DNA from: Prorocentrum cordatum
Lineage: Eukaryota > Sar > Dinophyceae > Prorocentrales > Prorocentraceae
Reading direction: 5' to 3'
Length of the DNA: 47,035 nucleotides
NCBI GenBank assembly: GCA_963575745.1
Contig: CAUYUJ010007399.1
Coordinates: 1 to 47,035 of the forward strand
The notes under the pieces were generated by a model, which was not told where the DNA came from, searched no databases, and saw only the letters and a program-made list of their open reading frames with translations. The position numbers were made by a program, and so were the translations under genes. Shown one piece after another: positions 24,341 to 36,190 of the stretch; the first letter of the stretch is position 1; every line of letters begins with the position of its first letter.

Positions 24341-25057
24341 CCATCATCATCACCATACTCATACTCATACTCATCATCATCATCCTCCTCCTCCTCATCA
24401 TCATCATTATCATCATCGTACGCATCACCATCACCATCAGCAGCAACATGATCATCACCAACCAACAGCAGCGTCAATGACATGATCTGGTCTGCTATGT
24501 TCCTATGGGCTGCCGTGCTGGTCTGCCGTGCTGGTCTGCCGTGCCGGACTGCCGTGCTCGTCTGCCGTGTCGGTGTGTTGTGCTGGTCTGCCGTGCGGGT
24601 CTGCTGTTCTGGTCTGCCGTGCTGAAGCTGAAGCTTTGGGGGCTTAAAGCCAGAGAAAGAGAGAGACATAGAGAGATAGAGAGGGAGAGAGATTCTCTAA
24701 CTAAGGGGTACGGGCTCCATCCCGAAACTCGTTGGCGGTTCTCTAACTAAGGGGTACGGGCTCCATCCCGAAACTCGTTGGCGGATGACGGGAAGCGTCT
24801 TCGAGGTACGACAAGCAAGCGGGACGTTCTGGCTGAATCCTTGAGTAAATATATCTTTTCTTTAACTATATGGGTTGCCGCGCTGCACGGGATTTTTCGT
24901 TAACGGATTCCCCAAAATGGTCTGGCGTGCTCCTGTATGGTCTGCCGTGCTCTTGTGTGGTTTGCCGTGCTCCTGTGTGGTCTGCCGTGCTCCCGTGGGG
25001 TCTGCCGTGTCCTGTGTGGTCTGCCGTGCTCCTGTGTGGTCTGCCGTGTTCCGGAAA
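23362..25057. repeat. First, divergent copy of the ~1.5-kb tandem unit
   Basis: It contains the CGTTCTCGCCAATACGG module, GAGCACGG units, a CATCAAACAAACAATGAG stretch, reversed satellite copies (CTGGTCTGCCGTGCT), and a (CAT)n tract of about 25 triplets at 24282-24350. 24480-25050 has sequence not shared with the later copies, including a GAGA tract and more satellite. Confidence 0.65.
24693..24784. repeat. 46-bp perfect tandem duplication
   Basis: TTCTCTAACTAAGGGGTACG and the following 26 bp are repeated head to tail without change, next to a GAGAGAGA tract. Confidence 0.85.
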
Positions 25058-26295
25058 ATTGGCCGTTTCGCTCGGGACGTCCTCAAAAAATCGCTCCGGA
25101 GGGGACTCCGAAGCAGCATTATCTTGGAATCGCTCCCGGAGGGCCTCCAAACGGCCCAAGAAAGCCCCCGAAGGCCACCCAGAGGACCCCCAGAGCGCCC
25201 CAAGAGACCCCCAAGAGGCCCCCAAGGGGCGGCCAGAGGCCCGCCAGAGCGCCCAAAACGCCCCAAGAGACCCCCAAGAAGCCCCCCAGGGGCTCCAAAG
25301 AGGCGGCCAGAAGTCCCCCAGAACGCGCGAAAAGGCTCCAGGAGTTCCCTGAGAGCTTCATATCGCCCCATAGAGCCCCCGAAGGCCCCCCCCGGGACTC
25401 CCCCAAGAGGCCCCCGAGAGGCCAGAGGCTACGACAGCCCCAAGAGCGTCCAAGATACCTCCAAGACGGCGCCGAAGCCAGGAAACGCAACAGGGATGTT
25501 CTCTGACGTTCTCGCCAATACGGTCTCTGACGCACGTGGTGGATAAAAAACTGCGCTTCCCGTTCTTGTCCGGTCAGGTTCCCCAAAATGGCCATTTCGC
25601 TCGAGACATCCTCCAACAATCGAGGTGTTGGAGGCTATGTTCGCAACATCATCTTGAAACCGAGAGGAGCACGGCAGACCAAGACGAGGAGCACGGCAGA
25701 CCAGGCCCCAAGAGCGCCCTCAAGACGACGGAAAGGAGGACCAGGACGAGGAGCACGGCAGACCAAGACGAGGAGCACGGCAGACTATGCCCTAAGAGTG
25801 CCCTCAAGACGGCCGAACAATCATCAAACAAACAATGAGTCTAACGTCGTCTTGGAATCGTTTTTGAGGGCATCAGTACGGCCCCCCAAAAACAGAATCG
25901 GCCCAAAGATGACCCGCAGAGTGCCCTCAATACGGCCGAACATGAGGATTTCGCTGGGGACGTGTTCAATAGATTAAGAGTGTATCAGCACCGTCTGTTG
26001 CAACAGCGCTGTGCTGGTCTGCCGTTCTCCTGGCATCAGCTGTGCTGGTCTGCCGTGCTCCTGCGGTCTGCCGTTCTGGTCTGCCGTTTTGGTCCGCCGT
26101 GCTCCTGTGGTCTGCCTTCCTGGTCTGCCGTGCTGCTGCCGTCTGTCGGGTTGCTGCGCTGTGCCGTGTAAGCTGATAAACCGGTCAGACCGATGAAAAA
26201 AACGAGAGTCGGGTTACAACGGCTACGCAGATTTAAACTGCTAGTCCAAAGGCTCTCCAGAGGACCCCAACATCTCCCAAGCACACCCCGAGAAG

Positions 26296-26296
<1 letters not shown>

Positions 26297-26357
<61 letters not shown>

Positions 26358-26364
26358 TATCATG

Positions 26365-26404
<40 letters not shown>

Positions 26405-26405
26405 G
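26297..26405. repeat. (CAT)n microsatellite, middle copy
   Basis: About 35 CAT triplets with a few interruptions, in the same position as the tracts at 24282 and 27775. The poly-His and poly-Asp frames are artefacts of this. Confidence 0.85.
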
Positions 26406-27774
26406 CATCATCATCATACGCATGCCCAGGACCACGATCATCATCGTCATCATCATCCACACCATCAGCATCATCATCACCATCGCCACCATCACCATAA
26501 GTATAATCATCATTCGTATCATCATCGTCATCCTCATCGTCATCGTCATCGTAATCATCATTATCATCATCACCACCATCATCACCATACTCATACTCAT
26601 ACTCATCATCATCCTCCTCCTCATCATCATCATTATTATCATCATCGTACGCATCACCATCACCATCAGCAGCAACATGTTCATCACCAACAACAGCAGC
26701 GTCAGGCCAGAGGCCCGCCAGAGCGCCCAAAACGCCCCAAGAGACCCCCAAGAAGCCCCCCAGGGGCTCCAAAGAGGCGGCCAGAAGTCCCCCAGAACGC
26801 GCGAAAAGGCTCCAGGAGTTCCCTGAGAGCTTCATATCGCCCCATAGAGCCCCCGAAGGCCCCCCCCCGGGACTCCCCCAAGAGGCCCCCGAGAGGCCAG
26901 AGGCTACGACAGCCCCAAGAGCGTCCAAGATACCTCCAAGACGGCGCCGACGCCAGGAAACGCAACAGGGATGTTCTCTGACGTTCTCGCCAATACGGTC
27001 TCTGACGCACGTGGTGGATAAAAAACTGCGCTTCCCCGTTCGCGGCTTTCCGGTTCCCAAAATGGCCATTTCGCTCGGACATCCTCCAAAATCGAGGTGT
27101 TTAGGCTATGTTTCGCACATCATCTTGAAAACCGAGAGGAGCTAGGCAACCAAGACGTAGGCGGCCGGCAGACCAGCCCCAAAGCGCTCTCAGACGACCG
27201 CCGGAAAGGAGGACAGGACGAGGAGCCCGGCAGACCAAGACGATGAACACGGCAGACTATGCCTCTAAAGTGCCCTCAAGACGGCCGGAAAAAAACACAA
27301 TCATCAAACAAACAAATGAGTCTAAGTGTTGGACGGAATCGTTTTTGAGGATCAAGTGGCGCCAGGCTGGAAACAGAATCGGCCCAAAATACCCGCAGAG
27401 GCCCTCATACGGCCGAACATGAGGATTTCGCTGGGGACGTGTTCAATAGATTAAGAGTGTATCAGCACCGTCTGTTGCAACAGCGCTGTGCTGGTCTGCC
27501 GTTCTCCTGTGGTCAGCTGTGCTGGTCTGCCGTGCTCCTGCGGTCTGCCGTTCTGGTCTGCCGTTTTGGTCCGCCGTGCTCCTGTGGTCTGCCTTCCTGG
27601 TCTGCCGTGCTGCTGCCGTCTGTCGTGTTGCTGCGCTGTGCCGTGTAAGCTGATAAACCGGTCAGACCGATGAAAAAAACGAGAGTCGGGTTACAACGGC
27701 TACGCAGATTTAAACTGCTAGTCCAAAGGCTCTCCAGAGGACCCCAACATCTCCCAAGCACACCCCGAGAAGTC

Positions 27775-27795
27775 CATCATCATCATCATCATCAG

Positions 27796-27870
<75 letters not shown>

Positions 27871-27871
27871 T

Positions 27872-27962
<91 letters not shown>
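27775..27962. repeat. (CAT)n microsatellite, longest copy
   Basis: About 60 CAT triplets with few interruptions. This is the most expanded of three paralogous tracts. Confidence 0.9.
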
Positions 27963-28660
27963 ATACGCATGCCCAGGACCACGATCATCATCGTCATCAT
28001 CATCCACACCATCAGCATCATCATCACCATCGCCACCATCACCATAAGTATAATCATCATTCGTATCATCATCGTCATCCTCATCGTCATCGTCATCGTA
28101 ATCATCATTATCATCATCACCACCATCATCACCATACTCATACTCATACTCATCATCATCCTCCTCCTCATCATCATCATTATTATCATCATCGTACGCA
28201 TCACCATCACCATCAGCAGCAACATGTTCATCACCAACAACAGCAGCGTCAGGCCAGAGGCCCGCCAGAGCGCCCAAAACGCCCCAAGAGACCCCCAAGA
28301 AGCCCCCCAGGGGCTCCAAAGAGGCGGCCAGAAGTCCCCCAGAACGCGCGAAAAGGCTCCAGGAGTTCCCTGAGAGCTTCATATCGCCCCATAGAGCCCC
28401 CGAAGGCCCCCCCCGGGACTCCCCCAAGAGGCCCCCGAGAGGCCAGAGGCTACGACAGCCCCAAGAGCGTCCAAGATACCTCCAAGACGGCGCCGAAGCC
28501 AGGAAACGCAACAGGGATGTTCTCTGACGTTCTCGCCAATACGGTCTCTGACGCACGTGGTGGATAAAAAACTGCGCTTCCCGTTCTTGTCCGGTCAGGT
28601 TCCGGAAAAATGGCCGTTTCGCTCGAGACATCCTCGAAAAATCGGCTCCGGAGGGGACTC

Positions 28661-29395
28661 CGAACCGGCATTATCTTGGAGTCGCTCCCGGAGGGCCTCA
28701 AAACTGCCCAAGAGAGCCCCCAAAGGCCGCCCAGGGGACCCCCAAAACGGCCCAAGAGACCCCCAAGAGGCCCTCAAGAGGCGCCCAGAGGCCCCCCCGA
28801 GCGCGCGAAGAGGCCCCAGGACTGGCCACGAGAGCCCCAAGACGGTCCAAGAGAACGCCAAGACAGCCCAAGAGAGCCCTCAGAGACCCTCGAGAGACGC
28901 CTGAGTCCAAGAGGGTCACAGAAGCCTCCAAGAGGCTCCCAAAATGCTCCCCACGGGCCCAATCAGGCCCCCAGAGCCCCACGACAGTCCAAGATAACGC
29001 CAAGACAGTCCAAGATAACGCCAAGACGTCGACGTCGTGTTCGAATCGCTCTTGGAGTGTTTTCCAACGGCCCAAGGGAGGCCCAAAAGACGCCCCGGAG
29101 AGCCCCAGGAGCGCCAAGAGCGCCCCAAGAAGACCCCCAGAGACCCCCAAGAGCGCTCTAGGAGCCACCCACACAGCTCACAAGAACCCCAAGACGGCCC
29201 AAGAAGGGCCAAGAAGGCCCCAAGAGACTCCCGGGAGCGCCCCAGGAGGCCCCCAGCGCCGAGACGGCCTAAGAAAGCTCCCACAGAACCCCACGACGCG
29301 CCCAGACAGCCCAAGAAGACCCCAGAAGCCCATAAGAGGACCCAAGGGGCCCCCAGGAAGCCCCCAACAGGCCCGAGAGAACCCCGCGCGGCGCC
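28661..29395. repeat. CCAAGAGRCCCC-type minisatellite
   Basis: Short degenerate units (CCCAAGAGACCCCCAAGAGG and relatives) fill this stretch with a strong purine/pyrimidine bias. Open frames on both strands are compositional. No gene. Confidence 0.75.
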
Positions 29396-30395
29396 AGGAG
29401 CAACGTCTTTCTCCAATTGCCTCGTACTGTCCTCTGTCGTCGTCGTCGTCGTCGTCGTCGTCGCCCTCCGCATTCGTCCTCGTACTCGCCCTCGTTCTCT
29501 TCGTCATCGTCCTTGTGCTTCTCTTCCTCCTCGTTGTCCTCATGCTCCTCCGCGCTATCCTCACGTTCGCCACGTCGTCCTCGTCATCGACTCCTCGTTG
29601 TCCTCGCCTTCCTTTTCTTCTTCGCCTAATACGCCCAATAGACTAAAGCGGCGCTTCCCGTTCTTGTCCGATCAGGTCTTGGATGAAGAAATTTCCAGGA
29701 TAGACCCTGGGCGGAGTCTTGGGACCGATTTTGATCAGATGTTCCTCGCCGTCGTCGTCGACGTTGCCATCCTCCTCGTCGTCACTGCCGTCGCCATCGT
29801 GTCGTCGTCGCGGACGTCGTCGCTGTCGCCGTCGCCGTCGTTGTCGCCGCCATCTTCGTTGTTGCATGTGGCTTGGACGAAACGCCAGGATGGGCCGCGT
29901 TGAGGGGTCCGGAGGCCTCGACGTTGACGCCGTCGTCGTCATCGTCGTCGTCGTTGTGAATGTGTATTTTTGCCGTGTTTCTGGCCTTGGGCGGCCCTCG
30001 TGACCAGGGCCGGACGCAGCTCGAACAACTTGTCGGGATGGTGTCTGGGAGGGGTCCAGCATTCTTGTTGAATTGACAGTCGAGGAGGTTTTCTGTTGAA
30101 TGTCGGCAGGTACAGGATGAGGAGCTGAGATGTTGTTTTGGTTTATTACATTGGGGGAGGTCTCCTCCTGGGGGCCCTCGTCGCCACGGCTGAATGCATG
30201 AGCCTCGAAGTCCTGGTCGGAACGCGCTTTGGGGCAGGTTTGGGAGTCGATTCGGCGGTGGGAGACGCGAACAAGAAAACAAAGGGTACCGTCCCCCGCC
30301 ATCCTTTTCGGACCTGTCTCTTCGGAGGCAGACCAGTCCAGCATCTTGGCGGCGCCAGCCCTGGCGAAGAATCGGAGGGAAGAGGAGGCCCTCAA
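29396..30395. other. Mixed non-coding DNA with (GTC)n tracts
   Basis: (GTC)n at 29427-29462 and around 29745-29960, a fragment of the dispersed module (GGCGCTTCCCGTTCTTGTCC) at 29651, and otherwise unique sequence. Frames here change character every ~100 bp, and I see no domain. Confidence 0.5.
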
Positions 30396-31030
30396 GTCTG
30401 ACGTCGGAGAGGAGGAGGAGGAGGAGGAGGAGGAGGAGGAGGAGCGAATCTGCTAGATCTCATTCCTTCCTCTCTCCTCTTCCCCCTCTTCTTTTAGATA
30501 TCTTCCTCGCGACGGCCGGGCCCGTCTCGAAGCCAGCACGCCTCTCGGGAGAGCTCGGCCGCAACCTGCGGCGCCGGCTCCGGCGGCGCCCCCCCGCCGT
30601 GGCTCCGCGGGTGGCGGCTGCGGATCCCTCCTTCAGCTCCCCGCCCTTCTCGGCATCCCCCGTCCCCATATCCTCCTCCTCCTCCTCCTCCTCCCCTCCT
30701 CCTCCTCCTCCTGCCTCTCCTCTCCTCCTCCTCCTCCTCCTCCTCCTCCTCCTCCCCATATCCTCCCCTCCTCCTCCTCCTCCTCCTCCTCCTCCTCCTC
30801 CTTCAACTCCCCGTCCTTCTCGGTCCGCCGTCTCCTCCGCCCCGGCCCTTGTTCGTCCCGTCCCCACGGTCCCCTCCCTCCGCCTCTGCCTCCTCTGCCA
30901 GAGCTCCGCCTCACTCTGCATGGTGTGGCTCCCTCTCCGCAGCACGTCCTCCTCCTCCTCCTCCCGGCCCTCTAGTCGGGCCCAGTGGCCCTCATCGATC
31001 GTGCAAGACCTCCCCGAGCCTGCCTCCTGA
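30396..31030. repeat. (GAG)n and (CTC)n microsatellite region
   Basis: (GAG)n at 30410-30445, then CTC tracts at about 30670-30815 separated by CCCATATCCTCC. The intervening sequence is GC-rich. No supported gene. Confidence 0.7.
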
Positions 31031-31693
31031 AGCATGCATTAGGGTCGGTGCCTCCTCCCCGAGCGCCCCCCGGGGAGGCTCAAGCGGCTGCAGCTCGCCG
31101 AGTGCCTTCCTGACGCCGCTGCGACGCCGGCCGCGACCGGCTCGCCTCCCGGCAAGACGCGGCCCGCCGCCGCAGTTGCCGCCGTCGATTGCCGTCGCCG
31201 CCGCCGAATCGAATCTCAAAACCAAAATCGTGCCAGAGTTTTTCCTGGCATTTCGGCGCCAAGGAGCCCGTTTCGGGCGCCAGGATCTTTAAGAACGGAT
31301 CTGGGATGAAGATTCGAGAGGGGTCCAGGGACCGATCTTATTGGCTGTCACAGGAGGAGAAAGTACCAATACCGCTACTAGTACCTGTTTGGGCCTCATC
31401 GGAAGCCCTCGTCGCCCTCGCCTCGGAAGTTCTGGTCAGAACGCACCCCCAAAAAGGTCAGTGGATCATCGGTATTGGTATCTTCTGGTTTTCCAAACCA
31501 GAGGCCTCGAGATGATATCTATTGTCGACGTCGGTCGCCGTCGTCGCCGCCGCCGATGTCGCCGTCGCCGTCACCGTCGTCACCGACGCCGCCACAGTCG
31601 TCGGCGCCGTCGTCGCAGCCTCTGGAGGCCATCAGATGACGTTGGTCGTCGTCGTCATCATCGTCGCCCTCGGCGTCGGCGTCAGCGCTATCA

Positions 31694-31727
<34 letters not shown>

Positions 31728-32420
31728 CGTCATCGTCGTCGTCGTCGTCGTGGACGTCGCCGTCGCCGTCGAGATCCGACGATCCACAGACTCGCCGCCA
31801 GAGGTCGTTTGCTCTGGTATGAAGCACCTGTCTAGTACGGGGCCCATGTGCGGGCGCCCATCTGGGATGGACAGCGGGCCAGGATGGACCCCCAGGAGGG
31901 GCCCCAGGGAACGATCTTGACCGAACGCCTTTCGTCTTCGTCGTCGCCACGGCCGTCGTCGCCGTCGCCGTCGGCGCCGTCGTAGTAGTCGCCGGCCTCT
32001 TGGAGGAGGGGGGGGTGGGAGGGGTGGAGGAAGGGGCGGAAGGAACGACGAGGAGAAGGGGGAGAATAGGAGTGCAAGGGTGAAGGCTTGGGGGAAGATG
32101 GTGAGCAGGAGGAGCAGAAGGATGAGCAGCATGGTGGGGAGTGTGAAGAGTGGGATGGGATGAGAGGGAGCAGATGATATCGAATGGGACATCCGCGCAC
32201 TCTCGCCTGGGCATAATTCCACTCGGTTTGCGGATCGCGCTCTCGCCGGGGATACCCTCACACATTGCTCGAGCACTGCGCTCTCGATTGGGACTTCCTG
32301 GTAGCGTACTCGGGTGTCGTGCTCTCGCAAGGAGGTGGTCGCCCTCTCGCCTAGGACTCCTTCGCCGCCATCCATAGTGTCTCGCCCGCCCGTCCAACCC
32401 TTGGTGTAGTACCGATCGCA
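31031..32420. other. Non-coding DNA with (GTC)n tract
   Basis: 31520-31770 is dominated by GTC triplets, giving poly-Val, poly-Asp or poly-Arg frames. The rest is mixed, with GGGGAGG tracts near 32010-32130. No gene is recognised. Confidence 0.5.
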
Positions 32421-33225
32421 ACCACTTTCAGCTGGCCACGCGTTTCGGACTCCAGGTCCTCTTCTGGGCCGATGAGGCTGCGGTGTCCCACGCGCGTGCC
32501 GTGCAGCGCGCGAGCAGGGCAGCACGAGGACAAGAGTGCGGGGGGGAACCAACCCGGCTGCCCACCCACCCCTGCCCGGTGGAGCTGCTCCGCCCGACCC
32601 CGACCCGCCCGTCAGGGGGGCCGTCCGCCCGGCCCGCCGGCGCCAGCCCGTCAGGGTCCGCCTCCGAGATGGGCCAGGGGCGGCCTCCACACCTCAACCC
32701 TATGGGGTTAGGTCGGGCCTGTCCCTCTACAGGAGGTATGCTCAGGAGCAGGCAGGAAAAACGGTCGGGGGACGATGTGTGCTGTAGTATGTCTTGAACC
32801 TCTTCGGGCGCATTTCGGGAGCATCTTTCTTCCTTTTTCGCCCAAATCCGCCTGTAGGGGGACATGCCCGACCTAACCCTGTTGCGCGGAGCACCCCAGG
32901 GGCGCCGCCGGCGCCGCGCCGCCACGGTGTTGAGACCGCCCAAGGTTACTCCGGGGGGTCTTCTGGGGCTCGCCGGGACTGCCTGGGGGGGGGGGGGCTG
33001 CCGGCGCGCAGCGCGAAGCCCTACCAGTCCCAGACGTGCGACGTCCTGATTTTTCCAGGGCGGCGTCCCCGGAAAAATTGCCGTCCTGATTTTTTCCCAA
33101 CCATCCTGTGGTGTTGGGTCCTCGTTTTGAAGAGACGGCGCCCCGCGTTCCTTTCCTCTCCTTCCCGCACTCCTCCCCCTCCTCCCTCCTCCCCCTCCTT
33201 GCCTCTGCTCTCGGCACACCTCTCA
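32421..33225. other. GC-rich DNA, no supported gene
   Basis: GC-rich sequence with short GGGGGG and CCCGCCC runs. Short frames on both strands have no recognisable domain. It ends at the start of the 77-bp tandem array. Confidence 0.45.
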
Positions 33226-34840
33226 CGCGTTTCGTAGCCCCATAGGGAGCTCCACTGAAGGCCCCAGTGGGGCTGCCCGCATGCGGTTCCCCCACACCCA
33301 GGGCAGCGTTTCGTAGCCCCATAGGGAGCTCCACCGAAGGCCCCAGTGGGGTGTCCACATGCGGTTCCCCCACCCAGGGCAGCGTTTCGTGGCCCCATAG
33401 GGAGCTCCACCGAAGGCCCCAGTGGGGGTGTCCACGTGCGGTTCCCCCACCCAGGGCAGCGCTTCGTGGCCCCATAGGGAGCTCCACCGAAGGCCCCAGT
33501 GGGGGTGTCCACATGCGGTTCCCCCACCCAGGGCAGCGTTTCGTAGTCCCATAGGGAGCTCCACCGAAGGCCCCAGTGGGGGTGTCCACATGCGGTTCCC
33601 CCACCCAGGGCAGCGCTTCGTAGCCCAATAGGGAGCTCCACCGTAAGCCCCAGTGGGGGTGTCCACGTGCGGTTCCCCCACCCAGGGCAGCGCTTCGTAG
33701 CCCCACAGGGAGCTCCACCGAAGGCCCTAGTGGGGGTGTCCACATGCTCACTCCCCCACCCAGGGGCAACGTTTCGTACGTTTCGAAGCCCCCAAGGGAT
33801 CTCCGACCCGAAGGCCCCAGTGGGGGTGTCCACATGCGGTCCCCCACCCATGGCAAGCGTTTTTTTCGTAGCCCCATAGGGAGCTCCACCGAAGGCCCCA
33901 GTGGGGGTGTCCACATGCGGTTCCCCCACCCAGGGCAAGCGTTTCTAGCCCCATAGTTAGCTCCAACCGAAGGCCCAGTGGGTCTGCCCGCATGCGTTTC
34001 CCCCACTAACCCAGTGCAGCGTTTCGTAGCCCCATAGGGAGCTCACCGAGGCGCCCAGTGGGGGTGACCACGGTGCGGTTCCCCCACCCAGGGCAGCGTT
34101 TCGTTCCCCATAGCCCCATAGGGATTCTCCACCGAAGGACCGAATGCCCCAGTGGGGGTGCCCGCATGCGGTTCCCCCACCCAGGGCAGCGTTTCGTGGC
34201 CCCATAGGGAGCTCCACTGAAGGCCCCAGTGGGGGTGCCCGCATGCGGTTCCCCCACCCAGGGCAGCGTTTCGTAGCCCCATAGGGAGCTTCACCGAATG
34301 CCCCAGTGGGGGTGCCCGCATGCGGTTCACCCACCCAGGGCATCGTTTCGTGGCCCCCTAGGGAGCTCCACCGAAGGCCCCAATGGGGGTGCCCGCATGC
34401 GGTTCCCCAACCCAGGGCCGCGTTTCGTGGCCCAATAGGGAGCTCCACGAAGAACCCCATGGGGACTGCCGCGCCTGCGGTTCCCCCCACACCAGGCAGC
34501 GTTTTCTTAGCCCCATAAAAAATATTACATAGAATCGTAGGAGCTCCACCGAGGCCCCAGTGGTGGTGGTCCCACATGCGGTTCCCCCACCCAGGGCAGC
34601 GCTTCGTAGCCCCATAGGGAGCTCCACCGAAGGCCCCAGTGGGGGTGTCCACATGCGGTTCCCCCACCCAGGGTAGCGCTTCGTAGCCCCATAGGGAGCT
34701 CCACCGAAGGCCCCAGTGGGGCTGCCCGCGTGCGGTTCCCCCACACCCAGGGCAGCGTTTCGTAGCCCCATAGGGAGCTCCACCGAAGGCCCCAGTGGGG
34801 GTGTTCGCATGCGTCTCCCCTACCCAGAGGTAGCGCCACT
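33226..34840. repeat. ~77-bp tandem repeat, about 20 copies
   Basis: Each unit reads CCCCATAGGGAGCTCCACCG, AAGGCCCCAGTGGGGGTG, CATGCGGTTCCCCCACCCAG, GGCAGCGTTTCGTAG. AGGGAGCTCCA recurs roughly every 77 bp from 33244 to 34770. Units between about 33770 and 34540 carry many small indels. 77 is not a multiple of three, so frames drift and this is not coding. Confidence 0.9.
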
Positions 34841-35510
34841 GAAAGCGATGTTCATATTTGCGGTATTCACAAATGCATATGGTTAGGTCCTTCGCCAGGC
34901 TAATTTTTACGACGCGATCATGTCTCGGGTCCGATCCCAGTGGCCGACTCGCTGCTTGCTGGTCCTCGCTCCATCCGCCGGCGCAGGCCGGGCGGGGGCC
35001 TCTCCGCCACCCCCGCGGAGCCCGCTGCGCCGCAGCCGCCCGTGCAGGCGCCGGCGTGCGAAGGGGAGGGGGGGGGGGCGGAGGGCGGGAGGGAGGGAGG
35101 GAGGTAGGACGGTGGAGGGAGGGAGGGAGCGAGAGAGGAAGGGGGAGGGGGAGGAGGAGGATGGGCGAGGGGGAGAGGGGGGAGGAGGGAGGGACGGAGG
35201 AGGGAGCGAGGGGGGGGAAGGAGGGAGGAGTGAGGGGGGCGGGGGGCAACGAGGTGGTCAACGGCGGAGCGGCGCAGAGCGAGAGAGGTACAGTCGGACC
35301 GAGGTAGAAGATCGAGGTCGGTTCGGGGAGGGTACCTTAGCGTTCTTCGCGTCTGTTAGATATTCTTGTGCATCCTGGGGAGGATTCCCCTGGATGTTCT
35401 GTCTGTTTTGGCCGACGGAGGGTCTCATGTTCGTGAAGGGTGTGTTTCGGCCGAGGATCCGACTGTAGTCCACAAGTGGAGGAACGGATTGTGACGTCCC
35501 GCGGAGGAGT
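34841..35510. other. Spacer with GGGAGGGA-rich tract
   Basis: 35070-35240 is G-rich (GGGAGGGAGG type). The rest is unique without a convincing frame. Confidence 0.5.
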
Positions 35511-35752
35511 GAGGGGAATGAGGGGGATGCGGATGGGGAGGAGGGCGACGATGATGGTGGTGATGATGGTGTTGATCATGTTTTGATGGTGGCGATGATG
35601 GTGATGATGGTAATGAGGATGATAAGGAGGATGATGACGACGATGATAATGATGTTAAAGATGATGATGATGCTGCAGCTGATGTTGCTGATGATGCTGA
35701 GCATGATGCTGCTACTGCTGCTGTCGATGATGATGATGCTGATGATGCTGCT

Positions 35753-35810
<58 letters not shown>

Positions 35811-36190
35811 CTAAGTGTGGTGGTAATGGCGATGATGATGCTGCTGCTGCGCCTGCTGCTGCTGATAATGATTATGATGACGATGATGCTGGTTGTTGTG
35901 GTGGTGATGATGATGCTGCTGCTGATGCTGCTGCGGATGATGATGATGGGAACGGTGACGACTGTGGTGCTGGTGGTGGTGATGCTAGTGGTGGTGGTGA
36001 TGTGCCATCATCATCATCAGCATCTTCATCATCATCATCATCAGTTACCATCATCAACATCGCCAGCATCACCATCGACATCATCACCAGCGTCGTCATC
36101 ATCATCATCAGCAGCATCATCACCATCATCACCATCACCACCATAATCGCCACTGCTATCGCCACCGCCATCATCTTGGTGGTGGTGGCC
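35511..36190. repeat. (GAT)n/(GCT)n microsatellite block
   Basis: GATGATGATGCTGCTG-type triplets on the plus strand to about 36000, then the complementary CATCATCAT pattern to 36190. The two halves form a loose inverted arrangement. No gene. Confidence 0.8.

Larger units (their letters stand above)
25058..28660. repeat. ~1.5-kb tandem unit, two further copies plus a partial one
   Basis: GCCAGGAAACGCAACAGGGA occurs at about 25478 and 28499, with a one-base variant at about 26955. ACATGAGGATTTCGCTGGGG occurs at about 25940 and 27417. The spacing is ~1,477 and ~1,544 bp. Each unit has CCAAGAGG minisatellite, the dispersed module, satellite and (CAT)n. The copy at 27045-27420 has many single-base indels relative to its sister. 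No gene is seen. Confidence 0.75.

Noticed and set aside
24282-27962. Long poly-His, poly-Asp and poly-Met frames as proteins.
   Set aside because: They are translations of (CAT)n on either strand with no flanking coding sequence or leader.
1460-28000. GAGCACGGCAGACC arrays as a CRISPR array.
   Set aside because: There are no unique spacers. Units are contiguous and degenerate, occur in both orientations over many loci, and no cas-like gene is present.
23106-29395. Pro/Arg-rich frames across the CCAAGAGGCCCC arrays as proteins.
   Set aside because: Frames are open on both strands because of composition; there are no leaders, domains or conserved starts.
33226-34840. Overlapping 150-430-codon frames on the minus strand across the 77-bp array.
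   Set aside because: The unit length is not a multiple of three, frames shift from copy to copy, and the openness is due to low stop content in the repeat.
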